From: Datisca glomerata
Lineage: Eukaryota > Streptophyta > Magnoliopsida > Cucurbitales > Datiscaceae
Direction: 5' to 3'
Length of the DNA stretch: 64,000 nt
NCBI GenBank assembly: GCA_003255025.1
Contig: QANY01005401.1
Span: 558,001-622,000, forward strand
The notes under the pieces are model-generated. The model did not search any database. It worked only from the letters and a program-made list of their open reading frames with translations, and was not told the origin of the DNA. Position 1 is the first letter of the stretch; each line of letters starts with the position of its first letter. The translations under genes were made by a program, and so were the position numbers. Shown here piece by piece: positions 10,653 through 21,483 of the stretch.

Positions 10653-12144
10653 TGTTAGAATTGTGCATTAAAAGCACGATATTCTATGTATATTGATGAT
10701 TTGTTTTATGAAGAATTAATAAGTTAACTTTCTAATATATATAGAACATGTGAACATTTTTTAGTAGGAGGTCCACAAGCATTTTGTACTTGGTTTATTA
10801 ACTATGGAGTTTAGCTCATAGGTACAAGGTATAAACCGAGATCATTATGACTTGTAAATATTTAATTGTCACAGTCTAGTGAAGCTAGAAACTTTACTAA
10901 GAAAAGACTGCAATATATTGACTCTATTATGTAGAGTGACTTACCTTGGTCACTAGGTAGATTACCTAGTTAATATGCTAGTGCATTGGAATGCATTGAA
11001 AGGACTAATGAGTCTATTTTTTTGTAAACTACTATCAAATGAAAATCAAGACTCATTGTTATTATTTTATGAGTGTTCTCAATCTTGAAGAGAGTTATGA
11101 GTTCATATTTAATAGCTTAGCTATTTTGATTTATTAAAAATGAGACTCTAAGAGTTAACATATTCCGTAGGTTGGACAAATGGTCTATTGGATAGGGAGT
11201 CCATAGATTCTCAATAGTAGAATCCATAGAAACTTTTAATTAAGTGAAACAGTACCTCTTAGGTAATTCTTTTATGTGGTCATAGTAAACTAAGCGTTTA
11301 GTATTGCTAGTGGAGTATTAGAGATTTGATAATTTTTACTGGATGCATCAAGTATGAAATTATCATAATTGACTGGTAGAATGAATTTGGAGCCTAAGGA
11401 TACTAAGAAGTGTATAAATATTAGGTCGATAGTACTTCACCTAATTATACATGGTATTATATTATGGAAGGGCATTACATAATGAATAATAGGTCAATGA
11501 TCGTTACATCAAGTAATATAAAATACACTTAGAGTTCAATTATGATTTTATAGTAGAGTTAATCGTAATTAATAATTAATAAATCTGATTATGCGTATAA
11601 TCGGTAGAATTTATTAATTATGTAGCTAAGAGTATCTTTATCCTTTTGGTCCCCTTGCTAGCCTCGAATTTGGATTACGTTGTGACTAGACTTGTTCAAA
11701 TAACAGGTGACATGTATACATTATAGTCAACGAAGTGTTTTAAAGAACTAACTCAGTCTTTTATTTATTAAGGTTAATGAAAATGTGTGTTTTAATGTTT
11801 AAAAAAAAACAAAAGCAGTTTAGTTCTTTTTCTTCATTTTTCTAAGTTGCAAAATTGAAAAGAAATTTTTTTTCTTCTGAAAAACAGTGGCAAACAAAAC
11901 TGAAAGTGAGCGAATCATTCTTTTCATGATTTTTTTTACTTTAATTGGGAAAGAAGACTTTGGTTTTTTCAATACTAATTTCGAGTGCCCACCCGTTCGT
12001 GTTCTTGGTTGATGATTCGAGGAATATCAAGTAAGATCACAAGATTATGATTTTCACGCGTCGAGAGGTATTTACATGTACTCAATTAATGATTGTTTCT
12101 CAAAATTTTCAAAATCCAGCTTTTCCGCTGCAACGATTCTTTCA
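10653..12144 (+). repeat. 5' LTR of the gag-only element (1492 bp)
   Basis: It aligns along its length with 14106-15694, starts TG and ends CA. It lacks an approximately 90-bp segment present in the right LTR. Confidence 0.88.
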
Positions 12145-12146
12145 AT

Positions 12147-12156
12147 TGGTATCAGA
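12147..12156 (+). promoter_or_regulatory. Primer-binding site (tRNA-iMet type)
   Basis: TGGTATCAGA lies two bases after the left LTR end and matches the start of the TGGTATCAGAGC site used by Copia elements. Confidence 0.85.
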
Positions 12157-12424
12157 AAAATATTTTGAATTATTCGAGAAATGCCTTCTGATTTTTAAAT
12201 AATGATTCTGATTATTTAAATAATACTTTTACATAACCTTTTAGAGTGTTTGTTTGTATGTCTATAATATGGATTATGTAATTTTATGGGGCAACCTAGG
12301 AAGATGTTATGTTTTCCCTTCTATTTTTTTTTTAAATTTTTGCAATAGCATTCATGTACGCTTTTTTAAGAAAGTGTTTGATTTTTTTGTAATTATTTTC
12401 TTCAAGAGAAAACACGATTCGAAC

Positions 12425-12600
12425 CATGAAGCAAGTAAGAAAAGGTGGACAGCAATGCGTAGTGGACAGCACAACACAGTAGTGCCGAAACTGCACTTTA
12501 CAGTGATGAAATGCACGCGACGGTGCATTCGGCACTACTGGACAGTGCTGAAATTGCACTGTGCAGTGCTGAAATGCACAGTGCAATTTTGATAAACCTA
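12425..12600. repeat. Self-complementary CAGTGC-rich segment
   Basis: Motifs such as GTGCTGAAATTGCACTGTGC and their complements recur about six times in 170 bp, so the region can fold into several stems. It lies in the untranslated leader of the gag-only element, where packaging or translation-control structures are expected. That role is only a guess. Confidence 0.5.
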
Positions 12601-13759
12601 ATTAGAATGGGATGAGCACAATGATGGCTTGGGCGGTTCTACACAAGGATAAACCTAATTAGAATTTTGATTTTAGGTTTAAGCATTAGAGTTAGGGTTA
12701 TGCAAGGGTAATTTAAATTGTATGTTACATTATATTGCCTTGCATGATAAGTATGCTTTTAGATGCTTAGATGATTTTATTTGAGTTTATGCTTCGATAT
12801 CATGATCACAGATTTTAGAAGCCATGTAACTATTTTGGTTTTCTAAAATGAGAAAGTGTTTGTGATTGCATAAAGAGAAACAAAATATAGCATAAATGGT
12901 TAGGGGTATAATTTGTCTAACTCTAGAAGCATGTTATTAGAATTTCATTAAGATAGCAAATTTTTAATTTTAATATTTTACCGGATATTTAATTATGTTA
13001 TTAAATGTTAAACTTATTAGAATTTAGATGAAATTTGTATCTACCTAGATTAAATACTAATGGAGCATGGTAGAACCTAATATGTTAAGTGACTTAGTAA
13101 TGTGATAAAAGTTTAAGTTTTTGGTCCTAATGTTAAACCTTGTCACACTTAGTAACTCACATTAATAATAAAAACTCACCTTAAAAATAAATTCAAGTGG
13201 GAGAGGGTTTTCTAAAATTAACTCACGGTCTCCATTGTTGAATCATAGTAAGATGTTAGGGTGCCTCGTCTCCAATCTTGGGAGCTCTCTAAAGGAGGTT
13301 ACCTGACACATTGAATACAAGTATGGTTTTTCGAAGGGATTTCCTTGATAAATGTTATAGTGGGAGCGGCCTTCCTAAGCTGGCGTTATTCACTCAACAT
13401 GAGTCTGAGGGTAAAAAATGGTATACACTTGACTCGACTTTGTGATATCATTTCTAAGAAGTTCTTGTAACTTAGTACGAGAGACTGAAGAATAACAGTA
13501 GTTAGTATACTAGATATTAATACTAGAATAGTGTTATACTAGGTATTACTATCAGATTAGTAACTAACTGAATTGGACTATTCTACCTAACTTATTGTTG
13601 CATGTTCTGCCTAAGTAGGGATGTAATGATGGAAGTTGGGATATGGTTGCATATTATTGTATGTTTATTTGAGTTTTTATTTCATTATGTTAATATGCTA
13701 AAGTAGAATGTGCATGTCTGTAATTAAGACTTCATTTATTATTTTTTCAATAATTGAAC

Positions 13760-14173
13760 ATGTCGAGCCCTCTTACATCTATCCTGAAAGAAAACAAGCT
13801 TGGTGAAACAAATTATGTTAACTGGAAACATAACTTAGACATTATCTTAACTATTGAGGGAATCATGTTTGCCCTAACGGATCCTTGTCCATCACCTCTA
13901 ATCGAAACTTCTAGTAATGAGGAGAAAAAAGCATATTCGACGTGGACTAAGAAGGATGAGTTGGCTCAATGTCTGCTGAGTTGCAGCAGCAACATCAATC
14001 CATGTCCACTGCAGCTGATATTATGCACAATCTTCAAGAGTTGTTTGCAAACCAGGGGCGACCAGCAAAACTGGAATATGGACGCTAAAATGACAGGTGG
14101 AAGATTGTTAGAATTGTGCCCTAAAAGCATGAGATTCTATATAATATTGATGATTTACTTTATGAGGAATTAA
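13760..14173 (+). CDS. Copia-type gag N-terminus, truncated
   Basis: From ATG at 13760 the frame reads MSSPLTSILKENKLGETNYV, then NWKHNLDIILTIEG and, later, WTKKDELAQCLL. This is the N-terminal pattern of plant Copia gag (L-x-x-N-K-L-x-G-x-N-Y-x-x-W-K-x-N-L, later W-x-x-x-D). Gag normally coats the RNA in the particle. The recognisable match ends near residue 80 and the frame runs into the right LTR, so the zinc knuckle and all of pol are missing. An upstream TTG in frame at 13754 is not used as the start here. It could be an expressed gag-only product or a dead remnant. Confidence 0.65.
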   Translation: MSSPLTSILKENKLGETNYVNWKHNLDIILTIEGIMFALTDPCPSPLIETSSNEEKKAYSTWTKKDELAQCLLSCSSNINPCPLQLILCTIFKSCLQTRGDQQNWNMDAKMTGGRLLELCPKSMRFYIILMIYFMRN

Positions 14174-15694
14174 TTTACTTTCTAATATATATAGAACATG
14201 TGAACATTTTTTAGTAGAAGGTCCACAAGCATTTTGTACTTGGTTTATGAACTATGGAGTTTAGCTCATAGGTACAAGGTATGAACCGAGAGTTCATTAT
14301 GACTTGTAAATATTTAATTTTCATAGTCTAGTGAAGCTGGGCACTTTACTAAGAAAAGGCTGCAGTGCATTGACTCTATTATGTAGAGTGACTTACCTTG
14401 GTCACTAGGTAGATTGCCTAGTTAATGTGCTAATGCATTAGAATGCATTGAAATGACTAATGAGTCTATCTTTCTGTAAAGAACTATCAAATGAAAATCA
14501 AGAGTCATTACTATTATTTTATAAGTGTTCTCAATCATGAAGAGAGTTATGAGTTCATATTTAATAGCTTAGCTATTTTGATCTATTTAAAATGAGATCT
14601 AAAGTCAACATATTCTGTAGGTTGGATAACTGGTCTATTGGATAGGGAGTCCATAAATTCTCAATAGTAGAATTCATAGAAACATTTAATTAAGCGAAAT
14701 AGTACATCTTAGGTCATTCATTTATGTGGTCATAGTAAACTAAGCGTTAGTATCTCTAGTGGAGTACTAGAGATTTGATAATTTTTACTCAATGCATCAA
14801 GTATGAAATTATCATAATTGACCAGTAAAATGAATTTGAAACCTAAGGATACTAAGAAGTGTATAAATATTAGGTCGATAGTACTTCACCTAATTACACA
14901 TGGTACTACATTATGGAAGGACATTAAATAATGAATAATAGGTCAATGATCGTTACATCAAGTAATATAAAATATATTTGGAGTTGAATTATGATTTTAT
15001 AGTGGAGCTAATCATTATTAATAATTAATAAGTCAAATTATACTCTGATTATGCATATAATCGATAGAATTTATTAATTATGTAACTAAGAATATTTTTA
15101 TCTTTTTGGTCCCCTTACTAGCCTTGAATTTGAGTTACGTCGTGACTAGACTTGTTTAATTAACAGGTAGCGTGTATACCCTATAGCCAACCAAGTATTT
15201 TAAAGAACTAACACAACCTTTTATTTATTAAGGTCAATGATTAATTAATTTAATTTTAGTTAATTAAATTTTAAAAAAAGTATTCAATTAAAGGACGGCC
15301 GTCACTTTTCACAAACCATGCATGGTTTATCCAAAGGTGTGTTTAAATGTTTAAAAAAAAACGAAAGCAGTTTATTTCTTCTTCTTCATTTTTTTAAGTC
15401 ATAAAATTGAAAAGATTTTTTTTGTTCTTCTGAAAAACAACGGCGAACAAAATTGAAAGTGAGCGGATCACTCTTTTCATGGTTTTTTACTTTAATTGGG
15501 AAATAAGACTTTAGTTTTTTCAATATTAATTTTGAGTGCCCACCCGCTTGTGTTCTTGATTTAACGATTCGAGGAATATCAAGGAAGCCCATAAGGTTTT
15601 GAATTTACGCGTCAAGAGGAATTTATCCGTATTCAATTAATGGTTATTTATTGAATATTTCAAAATCCAGTTTTTCTGCTGTAACGATCTTTCA
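14106..15694 (+). repeat. 3' LTR of the gag-only element (1589 bp)
   Basis: It is the partner of 10653-12144. The segment GGTGGAAGAT just before it is the likely polypurine tract. It ends TTTCA next to the TGTCG target-site copy. Confidence 0.88.
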
Positions 15695-15699
15695 TGTCG

Positions 15700-16090
15700 T
15701 GCATGCGGGATTAAGGATCTAGCCATAGGAAGAATGCCAATTGGATAAAGCCAAATGAAATATCTACCGAGTAGACGAGATTAAGGATCGAGCCAGAGCA
15801 GGAATTCTTGGCCGGACATCAAAGGTAAGAGATATTCGGCGGAGCACTCTAACTCATGAGACGTGAACAAGGAAAAGCCCTAGCCAGAGCAAGCAGACCT
15901 TACTAGTTGTCAAATATAAGAAAGTAATATGGTATGTGCTTTAGCTCACCACGCAAGGAAAGGTCCTTTGGCCAAGTACCAAAGGAAAAGAGTTCGACTT
16001 GCAGTCTAACTCGTTAGACCAAGAAAATGCTCAACCAAGAAAAAGGATGATTGACAGAACGTCAAAAGGTAAACTCCTAATTTGAGGCAG
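15700..16090 (+). repeat. Degenerate tandem array, right half
   Basis: It shares the GGGATTAAGGATCTAGCCA, AGAGCAGGAATTCTTGG and GACATCAAAGGTAA blocks with 9680-10647. It is the continuation of that array beyond the inserted retrotransposon. Confidence 0.7.
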
Positions 16091-16904
16091 GTATGCCTGA
16101 ACAGACCTCTCGAATAGGAGCACACTTGAAACTTCGTTAAGGCCTGTATGACTTAAGCTTGGGGTCAGAGCAACCCCGTAGCTCAGGTCAGTAGGAATTA
16201 GTATTTAGAACATTCATAACTCGAAGTAACAAAGAAGAAAGAATATATGAAGATTAAGGTCTAATCCAGACCTTAATCAAAGCTCGACGGAAGTAAGTGA
16301 AACTTCACATACTCGAGGAATGTTATTACTTAAAGTACTACTCTTGCAACTATGAAATGTTATGACAAAGGAAAATAATAAAAACAGAGCCGAAAAAAGG
16401 AGTCAGAGTTATTAAGAAAATCCATTCCCATTAATAAATAGAAAGGAATACAAATACAAGTAAAAGAAAAAAATACAAAGATCTCCTCCTCAAGTAGAGG
16501 GCTGACACCCTCCTCAAGCTGACTTAAAAATAAAAGACCCCCAAAGTCTAGGCCGGTGGTCTCAGGGATTCCACATCTTTCTTGAACTCTTTTAAGGTCT
16601 TGAGCCAATCACTTTTTAGCCAAGGACACAGATCACGACGGCTTGGTCTGCTGCCCACACCAAGTCGAGCAAAAATGGAGCTCAACCCACGAGCAATACG
16701 TCCTCCCGAGCAAAGGATGAAAAAAGGCTTCAATCTCTCCCATAAGGAGAGGAAAAGAAGGGGGCAACTATGCTCAGGTTTGAGATGATCTTGAAGCATA
16801 CTAGCGCATGTTGTAGTGAGTGGCTCGTGGATCGAAAGGATATATATGGTAGAAGGAAGGGAATGGTGATGCGAAATGAGGTGGATTGTGGTTTTTAAGA
16901 TCCC
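16091..16904 (+). mobile_element. Decayed Gypsy 3' internal region
   Basis: No coding domain is visible. Position and composition fit the non-coding stretch between the repeat array and the 3' LTR of the old Gypsy element that starts near 7969. The overlapping frames at 16360-16799 on both strands are unremarkable. Confidence 0.35.
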
Positions 16905-18203
16905 TAGCTAAGGTTCCAATTTTTCCCAAGAATAACTCCTCACCTCAGTAGTTTGAGAAGTTTGGTATCCCAAAAATCTCAAAGTCCATCGTCGGCCTTT
17001 TTAGTGAAAATTAAATAATAGAAGCAACAAAATCTAAATTTAATTATTAAAATTATAATCCACACATACATAAACATTAATCATGATAATAAAGGAATAA
17101 TGCAAGAATCGTATTATAAGCATAACGATGCAAAATGCTAAATAAATAAACATGTAAAGGAAATTAATGTTAATAATTACAACAAAATGGAAGTAAAAGA
17201 ATAGAGATAAGTCATAGGATGTCAAATTATAGAAAACATACAATGTTGAGATTAAAAATGCAAGAATAAAGTAAAGAAAACTAAATTATATAAAAAAANN
17301 NNNNNNNNNNNNNNNNNNNNNNNNNNNNNNNNNNNNNNNNNNNNNNNNNNNNNNNNNNNNNNNNNNNNNNNNNNNNNNNNNNNNNNNNNNNNNNNNNNNN
17401 NNNNNNNNNNNNNNNNNNNNNNNNNNNNNNNNNNNNNNNNNNNNNNNNNNNNNNNNNNNNNNNNNNNNNNNNNNNNNNNNNNNNNNNNNNNNNNNNNNNN
17501 NNNNNNNNNNNNNNNNNNNNNNNNNNNNNNNNNNNNNNNNNNNNNNNNNNNNNNNNNNNNNNNNNNNNNNNNNNNNNNNNNNNNNNNNNNNNNNNNNNNN
17601 NNNNNNNNNNNNNNNNNNNNNNAAAAAAATCATCAAAGCATAAAATTAAAATGTTAAGGTTTAAATGAGGAGAAATGATAGGGAATGAACAATCCACTTA
17701 TGTATATAAAAAAAATAATAAAATATATCAACTACATTCATATGAAGAAGAGAGATGAACAAGATATATTATGAACAAATGTACCAAACAAATAAGCTAC
17801 CTTGAGAAGAAGAAATGGAAAGAAGATGAAGATAATAGAAGTATAGAACTTCTTCCTCTCTCTAAAATCACCTCTCTTTCCAACCCCTCTCTTTCTCACT
17901 CAAAAAAATGACTTCCCCCCGTTTTTTTTACTCCCCCAAAAGACCTCCTCTTAAGTGAAGACTTCATTCCTATTTATAGGCAAAATTAGGGTTTGTCTTT
18001 TTTACTTTTAGTCTTTTTTTTTAAGTTTTATTTTTTAGTCCTCTTTTTTTCAATTTTTACTTTTTAGTCTTTGGACCACTTTTCTTATTTTAGTATTGGA
18101 TTAGCTTTCAAATTATACACATAATCTTGGATTATTAAAAGAGCCAAAATATAAAACATGTATATTTCATGTATTAGGCTGGATAAAATACGGTATCTAT
18201 AGT
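16905..18203 (-). mobile_element. Partial Ogre-type LTR containing an assembly gap
   Basis: The segment aligns in blocks with 39000-40874. Shared stretches include AATAACTCCTCACCTCAGTA near 16930, TGGTATCCCAAAAAT, a GAAGAAGAGAGATGAACAAG block near 17740, CTATTTATAGGCAAA at 17970 and AAAATACGGTATCTA near 18185. In minus orientation TATAAATAG at 17971-17979 is the TATA box and the outer end lies at about 18203. The inner third of the LTR is missing on the left side, and 324 bases are unresolved. Confidence 0.65.
17299..17622. other. Assembly gap (324 N)
   Basis: A run of N with A-rich sequence on both sides. Open frames drawn through it are meaningless. Confidence 0.99.
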
Positions 18204-19130
18204 AAGGTTTCGCGATAGATGGGCTTTGGAACTATAATCCAGTAACCAATGGAGGTAAAGGGTTCACCACACAGGTTTATTAAGGGGAAGAAAATCATCG
18301 CCAATAGGACATCAACGACTTTAAGTTACGACATTTAAAAGATAACCAAAAAGGAAATAACAACCATGGAAAGGAAAGCCAGGGGAATCTCAAGAGGAAG
18401 CCCTTAAAATGGAATAAGCCAAGAAAGGTAAGGCTTACAATTCTCCTAACAAGAAAAGAAGAACCGAGGGCAAGAACGAGAGTTGGCAAATATTTCGATT
18501 CTTTCAGAAAAGCGAGAATAAAGAAAATGTGAAGGAAAACTGCCTATTTATAAGCATTGAAGAAGGAAATGGCTCATTTACTGGGTATTAAAATAGGTTA
18601 CAATAGTATTCGTTGATGGATCCCACATCCAATGAATGATTGTTTAATGAACCTATGAGATAATTTTGGAAGACCAAACACCATTCACGCATCCGCAAAG
18701 GTGAAGTGACGCATCAGTGAGTCAGGCTGCGTGGTTGGTGACTCTCGCCATTCTCCTTGCACACCCGCACGCCCCCATGACTCCCACTCCCAAGAGAGTA
18801 ATGGCTTTAAATCACAATAAAGGTGAAACGAAGCACGAGTGACAAATGAATCGCGACAAAAGATAGTCAGGTAATCACTTCCATTCAGTATGGGCCACCC
18901 AGCCTAATAAATTCAAACACAAGTATGGGTTACATAGGATGAATAGAGCCCTTGGCCCCACACCACATGAAGTTAGCTCGGATAAGGAACATGGATGAAG
19001 AAGTCTTTAAACCTGGGCAGACAAGGCCTCCCAAGTCCTCGACTGAGGGCAACTGTTATGGGTGTTTCATCAACTATCAATGACATGATGACATGTGTCA
19101 CGCCGCACCGAATAAGTTCGTGACAAAGGA
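18204..19130. mobile_element. Decayed Gypsy LTR-like sequence
   Basis: A minus-strand TATAAATAGG lies at about 18543-18552. The plus-strand stretch CTCGACTGAGGGCAAC followed by TGTTATGGGT at about 19034-19060 looks like a polypurine tract and LTR start. The two signals point in opposite directions, so two overlapping old insertions are likely. No exact borders can be set. Confidence 0.3.
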
Positions 19131-19431
19131 AAGTTGCAAAAGAGAGGAACCAAAGTTGTTAAACTCACAATCTCGATCGTATGATCCCATATACAAAATA
19201 TGATTTGAATCGTGTATAAACTCAAAATCTTGTAGGATCGGTGGGATTGCGATCCGAGTCCGATCCTTGCATTTTCTATTTTTAGGGCTTTTTTTGTTTA
19301 ATTGCATGTTGCAAAAGGCAAGCCCAATTCTTCTATATTGTGATTATATTGTGATTATGTGAGCTTGACCATTGTGTCAATTCATATTATTATGAATGAG
19401 ATGTTTATAATGTGGTAATTAAGTAGGCATG
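19131..19431. other. Unclassified sequence
   Basis: No repeat, exon or RNA gene is recognised in this stretch. Confidence 0.4.
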
Positions 19432-19440
19432 TTAGCAATT

Positions 19441-20470
19441 AGGGGTGTGCAAGGTTTGGTTCGATCAGTCACTAAGGTGTTTTTGTAATCAAGCTGAATT
19501 CACTGGTTACCTACGGTGTTGAACCGACCCGAACCAGAAAATGTGTAAGAATTGAATCGAACCAAATTGAAGTAATCTGTTCGGTTTGGTTACTTGTAAC
19601 TAGTTCGGCTGCAATACAACAAAAAGGCAGAGACGCTTCGACGCACGAGGGAAGGAGAGGAGAGACGCAACCTCTCAGATCTAAGACGAGGGAGAGACGA
19701 GAGAGGAAGATAAGCTTCGAGAGAGAACCACTTGTGCGAGTGAGGGAGAAGAGAAAGGAAACATCTCAAATCTAAGACGAGGGATAGACGAGAGAGGTGG
19801 AGAAGCTTCGAGAGAGCACCACTTGCGTGAGGTAGGGAGAGGAGAGAGGCATCATCTCAGATCTAATACAAGGGAGAGACGAAAGAGGCAGACAAGCTTC
19901 GAGAGAGAACCACTCACGCAAGGGAGGGAAATGAGAGAGGCAACGTCACAGATTTAAGATGAGGGAGAGAAAGGAGAGGCAGGTAAGCTTCGAGAGAGAA
20001 CCACTCGTGTGAGTGAGGGAAAGGAGAGAGGTAGAATTTCAGATGTGAGATGAGGGAGAGATGAGAGAGGCGACATCTTAGATCTGAGATGAGAGAGGCA
20101 GAGAAGCTTCGAGAACCACTCGCACAAGGAATGGAGAGGAGAGAGGAAACGTCTTAAATCGGAGATGAGGGAGAGATGAGAGAGGTAGAGAAGCTTCAAG
20201 ATCGAAAATGGAGACCAGGCAGTGCCAGAATAGGGAGGGAAAGGAAAAATGTAGACAAGGAGGTCATTAAGGGTTTCTACATTCTCTTTATAATATACAT
20301 ATATATAACCGGCTCGAATCGATTACTTCTTTATTATGAAAAAGAACCGAATTGAATTTTTGATTCTTTTATTTAATTAACTGTATAAACTAAAAGTATC
20401 GACTGGACCAATTCGGTTCAGTTCAATTCAGTTCAGTTCTGTTGATTCACCAGATTTTAGCACACCTCTA
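19441..20470. mobile_element. Non-autonomous Mutator-type element (MITE) with internal minisatellite
   Basis: The left end AGGGGTGTGCAAGGTTTGG and the right end, read in complement as AGAGGTGTGCTAAAATCTGG, are terminal inverted repeats followed by GGTTCGGTT-rich subterminal sequence on both sides. The 9-bp TTAGCAATT flanks the element at 19432-19440 and 20471-20479, and 9 bp is the Mutator target-site length. No transposase is present. The interior is a purine-rich tandem array. Confidence 0.75.
19640..20215. repeat. Purine-rich minisatellite, about 90 bp unit, 6-7 copies
   Basis: The AAGCTTCGAGAGAGAACCAC block recurs near 19711, 19803, 19891, 19985, 20104 and 20193, with ATCTCAGATCTAAGACGAGG between. 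Almost all of one strand is purine. It lies wholly inside the Mutator-type element. Confidence 0.85.
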
Positions 20471-20578
20471 TTAGCAATTTTCTATGGCAGCCACTAGAGC
20501 AGCATGCAAATCTCTACAAATTCTAAACTACGTGATACTTTTGACTTATAGCTTAAATAAGTAAATAGATAATTTCTA

Positions 20579-21475
20579 AGAGCACGTTTGGCACAGCTTA
20601 TTGAAATAAGCTAGCAGCTTATTTAAACTAAAAAGCTATTATGCTTTAAGCTAAACTAATCTAGCTTTTTAACTTAAAATTCTTTTAATTTTTTCACATG
20701 TCCACAATTACCCCCATCTTTTTTAAAAATTACACAAACATACATCTATTCTTCAAGATAGATCTATGAAATGAGAAGAAAACCGTGGTGCTTTGCACTA
20801 GAGTGGTGACGTCGATGCAATCATTTTTAAAAACTACACAAACATATCTCTCTTCTTCAAGACAGATCTATGAAATAAGAAGAAACCGTGTTGTTTTGAA
20901 CTAGAGTGGTGGCGCAGATGCAATCACTGATTCTTTCGGCAATGCTTTTCCTGAGATCAGGAGTTCGGGTCAAGGTCACGGGTCGGGTCGGAGACACGAG
21001 TTGGGCCGAGGATTTGGGTTGGGAACACGGGTTCAGGATGAGTTGGGGAACCAGGTCAGGGAGTCGGGTCATGTCAGGTCGGGGTCACTGGGTTGGGAGT
21101 TCGGGTCGGGGGGACATGACTCCAAGACCCCGACCCCAACACCGGCCACGACCACGACATCGACTCTGACCCTGACCTTTAGGTTAGGGGAGCCGGGGTG
21201 TGGGTCAGGTCGAGGAGACGGGATCAGGTTGGGGAGACGAGGTCGAGTGGGACACGGGTTAGGGAAACGGACCGGTCAGAATGACTATTGTTTAGATTAG
21301 CGATTTGAAAAAAAATGGATATTAAATAAAGGAGCTAATTGCAAGCTATATTATTAAGAGCGATACTAAAGTAATTTCAATTAAATTATGTAATTATTCA
21401 CTTATTTATCAAACATCAATTTAAAATAAGTTATAGCTTAAAGTTAATTATAATAAGCTAAGTCAAACACGTTTT
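20579..21475. mobile_element. Probable hAT-type MITE with GC-rich cargo
   Basis: The left end AGAGCACGTTTGGCACAGCT followed by TATT, and the right end in complement AAAACGTGTTTGACTTAGCT followed by TATT, match at about 17 of 24 positions. Flanking octamers AATTTCTA (20571-20578) and AATTTATA (21476-21483) differ at one base and fit an 8-bp hAT duplication. The centre, about 20930-21290, is very G-rich (GGGTCGGGT motifs) and unlike the AT-rich arms. A 106-bp tandem duplication lies at about 20722-20935. Confidence 0.6.
20930..21290. repeat. G-rich degenerate GGGTCGGG repeat
   Basis: Imperfect GGGTCGGGT and GGTTGGGA motifs fill about 350 bp, with a short C-rich inverted patch at 21120-21180. 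Frames of 70-100 codons on both strands come from the low-complexity composition. Confidence 0.65.
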
Positions 21476-21483
21476 AATTTATA

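Larger units (their letters stand above)
10653..15694 (+). mobile_element. Complete-ended, gag-only LTR retrotransposon (Copia-like)
   Basis: Two long terminal repeats, 10653-12144 and 14106-15694, both begin TGTTAGAATTGTGC and end in TTCA. The 5-bp sequence TGTCG flanks both sides (10648-10652 and 15695-15699), which is a perfect target-site duplication. A tRNA-iMet-type primer-binding site follows the left LTR and a purine-rich tract precedes the right one. The 1.96-kb internal region has one Copia-type gag N-terminus and no protease, integrase or reverse transcriptase. The structure is therefore a non-autonomous element that must have been mobilised in trans. The right LTR has about 90 bp near 15240-15335 not found in the left one, and many substitutions separate the two, so the insertion is old. 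Confidence 0.88.

Noticed and set aside
17281..17697. Open frames through the N run
   Set aside because: They consist of unresolved bases.
20906..21300. Plus-strand frames of 87 and 99 codons
   Set aside because: Low-complexity products of the G-rich core; no start context or domain.
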